Below, in pieces: positions 53,801-59,351 of a stretch of DNA of 59,351 bases. A program made the position numbers and the translations under genes. Origin of the DNA: CALMFQ01 sp964495595 (lineage in GTDB: Bacteria; Pseudomonadota; Gammaproteobacteria; Burkholderiales; SCOH01). The DNA is taken from contig CAZBWH010000006.1 of assembly GCA_964495595.1 (NCBI GenBank), forward strand, positions 1 to 59,351, written 5' to 3'. The notes beneath the pieces are model-generated. The model saw nothing but the letters and a program-made list of their open reading frames with translations. It was not told where the DNA came from and searched no databases. The stretch's first letter is position 1; the number at the start of each line of letters is the position of its first letter.

Positions 53801-54133
53801 TTGCAGCTTCTGCAGCCAGGCCTCCACCTCGGGCCGCAAGCGCTGGGCAGAAGCGGTGGCCGGCTCCAGATTGCGCAACAGCACGGCTGCCACATGCGCA
53901 CAGTTGAATGAATCGGTACAGGTGCAATGGCCCTCGATCTGCAGCTCGCCGGCGCTGCGGGCCAGCCGGATCCTGACCGTTTCCGGCCAGCGCCGGCCGG
54001 CCCGCACCTGCGCCCAGCAGTCATCGGTATTCACCATCACCTGGCTAACCAGATGCTGTTGGCGCTCGCCCTCTGCCAGCGTCGACTTGCCCAGCAGTTC
54101 AAGCAGCTCGCTGCGGGTATAGCGCACGGCCAT
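50834..54133 (-). CDS. SWIM zinc finger + SNF2-family DEAD/DEAH helicase
   Basis: This 1099-aa ATPase has an N-terminal SWIM zinc finger (C70-T-C72 ... C78-A-H80, in [18 protein letters not shown]), a long family-specific middle (about 100-600), and a C-terminal SNF2 motor: [20 protein letters not shown] (Walker A), [17 protein letters not shown] (Walker B), [20 protein letters not shown], and motif VI [20 protein letters not shown]. Such bacterial SWIM-SNF2 proteins are linked to DNA transactions but are poorly characterised. Two bases separate it from the SEC-C gene upstream, so they are a co-translated pair. A decayed relative lies at 58119. Confidence 0.93.
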   Translation of the reverse strand: [1099 protein letters not shown]

Positions 54134-54135
54134 GC

Positions 54136-55980
54136 TCAGGCCCGCAGCAGGGCATCGGCACCGAATTGCTGCCACAGGGGCAGGAAGCGTTCGCGGTACA
54201 GCCAGGCTTCGTCCTTGCCACCGATGGAGACACCGTATTCGTGCAGCTTGGGTTTGCGCGGCCGGGCGGCCTGCAGCATTTTCAGCACTTCCGGCCAACT
54301 GGCCGCCGCAGCAGCCAGGGCTTGCGCGGCGTCGGTCGGCCGGCCAAGCATGAACAAGGCCAATGCCCGGTGGTACATCAGCTCGGCGCAAGCGTCGTCC
54401 TGGCGCCCGATCAGGTCGAGCACCGCTTGCGGCTGCTGGTCGAGCAGGTACAGCCGCGCCAGTTCGTAGCGGATACCCTGATTGTCGCCGGGGTTGAGGG
54501 TATCGAGCAGCCATTCGAGCAAGCCGATTGCGGCGGCGACATCCTGTTGCTGCCGCAACAGCAGCCAGGCGCGGTTCTTGATGGCGCGCAGCGCCGGGCG
54601 GTTGTTGAGCCAGCCCCATTGCAGCGTACAGCCCTCGGCGTGGTTGGCGGCAATCACGCAGCGCAACAGCTGCTCGGTGTGGGCCGACAGCGGGGCGATG
54701 AATTCGGTCAGCCAGCTGGGGTCTTCCGCAACCAGCACCATGCCGGCGTCGGTCAGCTGTTCAATGATGGCAAAACTCTGCAGCGCATCGGGATGGGCCT
54801 GCAGCCAGCCCAGCCATTCGTCGGCATGGTTCAGCGCGTCGAACAGCGCTTCTTCCGGATCGATGCCGAATTTCTCGTCACCGAAAAAGCGCTGGTACCA
54901 GGTGCGTTCGAGCCCGGCCAGCTCGGGCGTGGGCGTCAGCTCGCCGGCGGCGCCGTTGCAAGGGGCAAGCGAATACAGGCAGGCGGGCTGGGGCAACTGG
55001 GCCGCCAGGGTTTTCAGCCGGGTCAGATCGGCCGGTAGCGGCGGTGCCAGCTCGTGCTGGATCGCGTCGAAGCTGGCAATCATGCGCTGCAACTGCTCGA
55101 TCAGGTCGTCGTAGCCACCCATCCGCTTCAGCCGCGCAATCCAGAATTCAGCCCGCGCTTCGGCTTCTTCGCGGCGGTTTTCGCAGATCAGCAGCAGCAC
55201 TTCCAGATGCGACAGTGACACATTGTCCGGCTGCAGCCGTTGCGCCTCCTTGAACACCTGCCAGGCAGCGGCAAAATCGCCCTCGTCGGCCAGCATGGTG
55301 GCGCGGCGATGCAGGCCGGCCGAGCGCAGCCAGGGGTTCTGCGACTGCATGAGCTTGTTCACCAGTTGCAGCCGCTTTTTCGGCTTACCCAGCTCCAGCC
55401 AGGCGGTGGCCAGGGTATCGAACGCCATTTCGGCCCGTTCGTCGAGCTGGCTGATATCGGCAAACACCGGCTCCAGCATGGTGGCGGCCCGCTTGGCGTC
55501 CCCCTCTTGGATCCAGCCCTCGCCGATTTCTGCCAGCACCTCCAGCGACAGGTATTTCAGCGGCAGGCTGGCGAGCTGTTTCAGCGTGATGTTCTGCAGC
55601 ACATGCAGCAACATGGATTCGAACGGCATCGGCGGAATGCGGGCTTCCAGCTCGGCGCAGCACTGCTTGTACTTGCGCCCGGAGCCGCACGGGCAAGAAT
55701 CATTGCGCTGCGGCTTGGGCAAGGGCGCAGGGCGGTACTGGTTTTGCGGCAACGGCATGGCATTCCAGATCTGGCGCGCCATCACGCTGACCAGCTGCCG
55801 TTTCTCGGCCGGCGTGGCCTGCGGCAGCAACAGATCGGCGCCAGGCCGCGCCATGAACGCGTGCAGCCACTGGACAAACGGCTCGAAGCGCCCTTCCTTG
55901 ATTGCCACGCCGGCAGCCTTGTCCAGCAGCAACTGGATCTGTTGTTCGGTTTCGGGGGGTATTTCAGGCAAATCGCACAT
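54136..55980 (-). CDS. SEC-C zinc motif + TPR-like helical repeat protein
   Basis: This 614-aa cytoplasmic protein has a helical N-terminus (about 1-90), then a SEC-C metal-binding motif RNDSCPCGSGRKYKQCC (C96, C98, C107, C108), and a long helical-repeat region that includes TPR-like units (MAFDTLATAWLELGKPKKRL, AAAWQVFKEAQRLQPDNVSL, IRYELARLYLLDQQPQAVLD). SEC-C motifs occur in SecA and in many proteins of unknown function. The repeats suggest a scaffold or adaptor. The gene is directly upstream of the SNF2 helicase, with which it may form a complex. Confidence 0.85.
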   Translation of the reverse strand: MCDLPEIPPETEQQIQLLLDKAAGVAIKEGRFEPFVQWLHAFMARPGADLLLPQATPAEKRQLVSVMARQIWNAMPLPQNQYRPAPLPKPQRNDSCPCGSGRKYKQCCAELEARIPPMPFESMLLHVLQNITLKQLASLPLKYLSLEVLAEIGEGWIQEGDAKRAATMLEPVFADISQLDERAEMAFDTLATAWLELGKPKKRLQLVNKLMQSQNPWLRSAGLHRRATMLADEGDFAAAWQVFKEAQRLQPDNVSLSHLEVLLLICENRREEAEARAEFWIARLKRMGGYDDLIEQLQRMIASFDAIQHELAPPLPADLTRLKTLAAQLPQPACLYSLAPCNGAAGELTPTPELAGLERTWYQRFFGDEKFGIDPEEALFDALNHADEWLGWLQAHPDALQSFAIIEQLTDAGMVLVAEDPSWLTEFIAPLSAHTEQLLRCVIAANHAEGCTLQWGWLNNRPALRAIKNRAWLLLRQQQDVAAAIGLLEWLLDTLNPGDNQGIRYELARLYLLDQQPQAVLDLIGRQDDACAELMYHRALALFMLGRPTDAAQALAAAAASWPEVLKMLQAARPRKPKLHEYGVSIGGKDEAWLYRERFLPLWQQFGADALLRA

Positions 55981-56041
55981 ACGGTGGCTCCGGTTTCCGG
56001 TGTGGCAGGTTAGTCAATAGGCAGTGAAGAGGCGCGACGAC

Positions 56042-58015
56042 TCAGTCAGGCCGCTGGCGGTGAAAGGTCAGTGGCGCCACCGGTACGCTCGACGGCGGCG
56101 GCGCATTGAAAACGTGCTTTTTCATCTTGCCGATCACATGCATTTCGCACGGCTTGCAGTCGAACCGCAGCGTCAATTTCTCGTCGCCGTTGATCAACGT
56201 CATCGGCTCGGCTTTTACCTGCCCCTGTACGCCTTTCACGCCCTTCGCCTGTTTCGGGCACAGGTTGAACGAAAAACGCAGGCAATGCTTGGTGATCATC
56301 AGGCTGACTTCGCCGGCTTCCTCATGCGCCTCGTAGGCAGCGGCGATCAGCGTCACCCCGTGTTTGGCGTAGAACTGGCGGGCCTTGGCGTTGTAGACAT
56401 TGGCCAGATAGCTCAGCGACTGTTCCGGATACTGCACCGGCGGTTCGACGGCCGGCTTGCGCGGCGGCTGTTGCCACGCGGCCACCCGCGCCGCTTCCAG
56501 CTTGTCGATCACCTCACGGCGCAACGCATTGATGCTGGATGCCGGCACAAACCACGGCTGTTGCAGTTGCAAGCCCACATCCACCGCTTTGAACATAGTA
56601 TTGCCAAGCCTGGCCAAGCTGTCGCGCACTGTCGCTGCCGCTTTCTCGCGGTTCTGCGCCGGTTCCAGCGCCATTTCCAGTTGCGCGCTGGCGCTGCAAC
56701 CGTCGCTGTCGGTCGCGGTCAGCTGCAGACCGCTGGCGTTGTCCTGCAATGTCAGCCAGACATCGACATAACGCTCGGCCGATTTGCGCGTCAGGGCTTG
56801 TTCCCAGGCGTGGTCGCGGTTGCGGCTGATGGCGGTGCCGACTTTCAGCCCGGCCAGCATCGCCATCGGCTCGTTGGGGAATACGCGCCAGATCTCGCCG
56901 CTTTCACCCCTGCCGACCCGCTCGACCGTATTCGCCTGCAGGCCGCGCACTTCGCGCTTTTTCATGTAATTCAGGCCATCGCCATTGGCCATCGGCTCAA
57001 AGGCCTCCAGCTCAAACCAGTTCGGCCCCAGTTGCGTCACCCGGCCCAGACCCACGCCAACAAAGGTCGGCGTATCAAACGCGCCGACATTCTCGCTGCG
57101 GTCGTGGGCGAAATATTCGGTGTGGCCGCGGTGAAAACTCTTGTCCGGATTGGGGGTAAACAGAATGTTGCTGTGGCCGCTGGCGGCCGGGGTGAATTCC
57201 GGCCGGCGATCGAGAATCCGGTCCAGCAGCAGCCGGTAATGAGCGGTGATGTTTTTCACATAGCCCATTTCCTTGTAGCGCCCCTCGATCTTGAACGAGC
57301 GCACCCCGGCGTCGATCAGCGCTTCCAGATTGGCGCTCTGGTCGTTGTCCTTCATCGACAGCAGGTGTTTTTCAAACGCCACCACCCGCCCCTGATTATC
57401 GGTCAGCGTGTACGGCAGCCGGCACGCCTGCGAGCAATCGCCACGATTGGCACTGCGGCCGGTCTGCGCGTGGCTGATATTGCACTGGCCGGAATACGCC
57501 ACGCACAGCGCACCATGGATGAAATGCTCGATCGTCGCATGGTCGCCCACCGCCTGGTGGATCGCGCCAATCTGCTCGATGGTCAATTCGCGCGCCAGCA
57601 CGATCTGCGAAAACCCCACATCCGCCAGAAATTTTGCCTTCTCGCTACTGCGAATATCGCACTGGGTACTGGCGTGTAACTGGATCGGCGGAATATCCAG
57701 CTCCAGAATCCCCAGATCCTGCACGATCAGCGCATCGACGCCTGCATCGTACAACTGGTGAATCAACGCCCGCGCCGGCTCCAGCTCGGCATCGTGCAGA
57801 ATCGTGTTCAGCGTAACGAAAATGCGCGCATGAAAACGGTGGGCAAATGCCACCAGCCCGGCAATCTCGCTCACCTCGTTGCCGGCATTGTGCCGCGCCC
57901 CGAACGACGGCCCACCGATATACACCGCATCCGCCCCGTGCAAAATCGCCTCCCGGCCAATGGCAGCCGTTTTGGCAGGGGCAAGCAGTTCGAGTTGATG
58001 CGGCAGCAGCGACAT
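56042..58015 (-). CDS. rlhA: 23S rRNA 5-hydroxycytidine C2501 synthase (U32 peptidase family)
   Basis: This 657-aa protein is of the RlhA (YdcP) type, which hydroxylates C2501 of 23S rRNA; E. coli RlhA is 653 aa. It begins LLPHQLELLAPAKTAAIGRE. The U32 signature with its conserved Cys residues is HGALCVAYSGQCNISHAQTG and GDCSQACRLPYTL. The C-terminal region carries further Cys (CLRFSFNLCPKQAKG and DCKPCEMHV). ATG 58015 is the natural start; the longer frame to 58063 adds nothing conserved. It is the first gene of the minus-strand series running to 46604. Confidence 0.93.
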   Translation of the reverse strand: MSLLPHQLELLAPAKTAAIGREAILHGADAVYIGGPSFGARHNAGNEVSEIAGLVAFAHRFHARIFVTLNTILHDAELEPARALIHQLYDAGVDALIVQDLGILELDIPPIQLHASTQCDIRSSEKAKFLADVGFSQIVLARELTIEQIGAIHQAVGDHATIEHFIHGALCVAYSGQCNISHAQTGRSANRGDCSQACRLPYTLTDNQGRVVAFEKHLLSMKDNDQSANLEALIDAGVRSFKIEGRYKEMGYVKNITAHYRLLLDRILDRRPEFTPAASGHSNILFTPNPDKSFHRGHTEYFAHDRSENVGAFDTPTFVGVGLGRVTQLGPNWFELEAFEPMANGDGLNYMKKREVRGLQANTVERVGRGESGEIWRVFPNEPMAMLAGLKVGTAISRNRDHAWEQALTRKSAERYVDVWLTLQDNASGLQLTATDSDGCSASAQLEMALEPAQNREKAAATVRDSLARLGNTMFKAVDVGLQLQQPWFVPASSINALRREVIDKLEAARVAAWQQPPRKPAVEPPVQYPEQSLSYLANVYNAKARQFYAKHGVTLIAAAYEAHEEAGEVSLMITKHCLRFSFNLCPKQAKGVKGVQGQVKAEPMTLINGDEKLTLRFDCKPCEMHVIGKMKKHVFNAPPPSSVPVAPLTFHRQRPD

Positions 58016-58118
58016 GGGCAGGCAGAGGCGGGAAAAGGGGTGAATTGTAACGGGTTCAAGCACTTGGCAGAAGCAAATTGGCAGCCAGCCACCAGCGCAG
58101 GCAGGGCATTGGCAATAG

Positions 58119-58646
58119 CTACAAATTACTACGTTTCAGCAGCGCATCGAGAATCACGATCTGGCTGCGGGCAAAACCCTTGCTGGCCACCTCCTGTTGA
58201 ATGCGGCTGTCCATCGCGGCGCGCACGGTTTCGTACAGATCGCGCTGGCGGCCCTGCAGCTCCACTTCGCGCACGATTTCGGTTTTCGGCGGCAGCTCTT
58301 TCGCCACTTCGTCCTTGCGCCGGCGCAGGATAAACGGCTTGATGCGCCGCGCCAGCAGCGCCATGCGGCCGCTGTTGCCGTGTTTTTCGATCGGCGTGCG
58401 CCAGAGTTTGCTGAAGTTTTTGCTGTCGCCCAAAAAGCCGGGCATCAGGAAATCAAACAGCGACCACAATTCGCCCAGATGGCTTTCCAGCGGCGTGCCG
58501 GTGACGCACAAGCGGTGCTGCGCCTTGATCTGCCGCACCGCATCGGCGCTGCAGCTAGCGTTTTTTACCGTTTGCGCTTCGTCGATAATCAGCGTGTGGT
58601 AAGCCTGCTGGCCAATAGCGTCGATATCGCGCCACAGCAGCGGGTA
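58119..58646 (-). pseudogene. Decayed internal fragment of a SNF2-family helicase
   Basis: About 170 residues align with the motor core of the intact helicase at 50834: [72 protein letters not shown], and end at ILDALLKR before a stop at 58119. The Walker A region and the whole C-terminal half are missing. The similarity (many differences from the intact copy) shows it is an old paralogue or a relative, not a recent duplication. Both edges are abrupt: the 5' edge near 58646 abuts the region leading to dcm, so insertion or deletion removed the rest. Confidence 0.85.
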
Positions 58647-58696
58647 GCACGGCGACAAAGCCGCAGATTGTAAACAAGGCAGACGGCTGACGACAG

Positions 58697-58718
58697 CGGG
58701 GGGCATGCCTTGCCCCCG
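58697..58718. other. GC-rich hairpin at the helicase-remnant/dcm junction
   Basis: GGGGGCA pairs with TGCCCCC around TGCCT. No T-run follows. It stands between the decayed helicase and dcm and could be a recombination junction, or an attenuating hairpin. Confidence 0.45.
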
Positions 58719-58734
58719 TGAATGCCCGTCATAA

Positions 58735-58748
58735 TGTATAAATATACA
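58735..58748. promoter_or_regulatory. Operator-like palindrome in the dcm promoter
   Basis: TGTATA-AA-TATACA is a 6-bp inverted repeat in an AT-rich segment unlike its surroundings, 77 bases before the dcm start. It overlaps a plausible -10 region. HTH-bearing cytosine methyltransferases are known to repress their own genes through such sites; that role here is inferred. Confidence 0.5.
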
Positions 58749-58825
58749 GGCACAGAATTTGCCCTCTTGCCAAGGACATCTTATGGGTCATACTGTCCGC
58801 AAATACTCCCTTTTTCTTGGCAACC

Positions 58826-59351
58826 ATGACACTGTCCACCCAAGCCACCCCCGACTGGCAACGTTATCTCACCGCAGCCCGCAAACGTTTTACCCAGAGC
58901 GAAATCGCCGCCAAGCTGGGCGTGGAAGCCCGCACCGTGCGCCGCTGGGAAGCACGCGAAACCGAACCGGCACCCTATCTTGTGCCGGCGTTGCAGCAAC
59001 TGTTGCCGCTGGAACTACCGTTTACAGGTGAGGGAAAATTCCGTTTCATCGATCTGTTTGCCGGCATCGGCGGCATCCGGCTGGCATTCGAATCGATTGG
59101 CGGGCGCTGCATTTTCACCAGCGAATGGGACAGCTACGCGCAGAAAACCTACGCCGAAAACCACCGCGACGGCCACCCCATCAATGGCGATATCACGCAG
59201 GTCGATGCGGCGCAGATACCCGACCACGACGTATTGCTGGCCGGATTTCCCTGCCAGCCGTTTTCGATTGCCGGCGTATCGAAGAAAAACGCCCTTGGCC
59301 GCGCCCACGGCTTTCAGGACGAAACGCAGGGCACACTGTTTTTCGACGTGG
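58826..59351 (+). CDS. dcm: DNA (cytosine-5) methyltransferase with N-terminal HTH (C-terminus beyond the window)
   Basis: The first 175 residues are visible. Residues about 10-50 form a helix-turn-helix region (FTQSEIAAKLGVEARTVRRW). The methyltransferase starts with motif I FIDLFAGIGGIRLAFE at residue 74, then motif IV GFPCQPFSIAG with catalytic C143. This arrangement is that of M.EcoRII/Dcm/M.SsoII-type C5 methyltransferases, whose N-terminal HTH autoregulates expression. A partner restriction enzyme would be expected downstream but is out of view. There is only a weak ribosome-binding site before the ATG. The gene lies next to a truncated helicase, consistent with an acquired island. Confidence 0.92.
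   Translation, partial: MTLSTQATPDWQRYLTAARKRFTQSEIAAKLGVEARTVRRWEARETEPAPYLVPALQQLLPLELPFTGEGKFRFIDLFAGIGGIRLAFESIGGRCIFTSEWDSYAQKTYAENHRDGHPINGDITQVDAAQIPDHDVLLAGFPCQPFSIAGVSKKNALGRAHGFQDETQGTLFFDV

Overview
This is a GC-rich, gene-dense stretch of bacterial chromosome from a betaproteobacterium, most probably a member of Neisseriales (Chromobacteriaceae/Chitinibacteraceae-like). That placement rests on the protein styles seen here: the dacC-dat-ybeD-lipB-lipA block, the betaproteobacterial PF10136 'site-specific recombinase' membrane protein, and RapA, PlsB, MetH and PAP of proteobacterial type. It is an inference from reading, not from a phylogeny. No rRNA, tRNA or CRISPR array was seen. 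Four near-identical parS (ParB-binding) sites spaced 11-14 kb apart suggest the window lies in the origin-proximal part of the chromosome.

Layout. Positions 1-6500 carry ruvX (partial)-yqgE, photolyase phrB, a PleD-like response regulator/diguanylate cyclase, an FmdE-family protein, an MFS exporter, and a FimV-like/YqiA pair. metH occupies 6677-10378. From 10450 to 15950 there are two glycine-zipper envelope proteins, a gene-poor patch with a truncated REP-associated (RAYT) transposase, a SRPBCC protein, rsuA, an FMN-dependent 2-hydroxy-acid dehydrogenase and a GNAT enzyme. At 16049 a stand-alone flagellin with an internal HExxH metalloprotease (flagellinolysin) sits behind a near-perfect sigma-28 promoter. 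Positions 17.7-28 kb hold plsB, the polyphosphate:AMP phosphotransferase pap, tcdA, a LysE exporter, an RluF-like pseudouridine synthase, a Spy/CpxP-like protein with a large palindromic operator, tlyA and the PF10136 membrane protein. Positions 28-35 kb hold lipid and signalling genes: an enoyl-CoA isomerase-like protein, a PEBP protein, a WS/DGAT acyltransferase, and a periplasmic binding protein translationally coupled to a hybrid-less histidine kinase.

From 35.7 kb to 58 kb nearly everything is on the minus strand in tightly overlapping operons: dacC and GNAT-dat-ybeD-lipB-lipA (cell wall and lipoate), rapA, thioredoxin-like/IMPase/J-like/MEKHLA, and rlhA-SEC-C protein-SNF2 helicase-diguanylate cyclase-YkgJ-hydrolase-methyltransferase-coiled coil-SDR. 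The right end (58.1-59.35 kb) changes character: a decayed internal fragment of a second SNF2 helicase, a GC hairpin, a short operator-like palindrome and the start of a Dcm-type DNA cytosine methyltransferase with an N-terminal HTH, which looks like the edge of a restriction-modification island.

Signals that ordinary gene annotation would miss are the parS cluster (one copy embedded in a perfect 38-bp palindrome), a family of dispersed 60-75 bp palindromic REP-like repeats at four intergenic loci together with a RAYT remnant, the operator in front of the Spy-like gene, and the sigma-28 promoter of the proteolytic flagellin. The least understood gene sets are the SEC-C/SWIM-SNF2 pair and the binding-protein/kinase pair. 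I did not find a clear, wholly undescribed multi-gene system.
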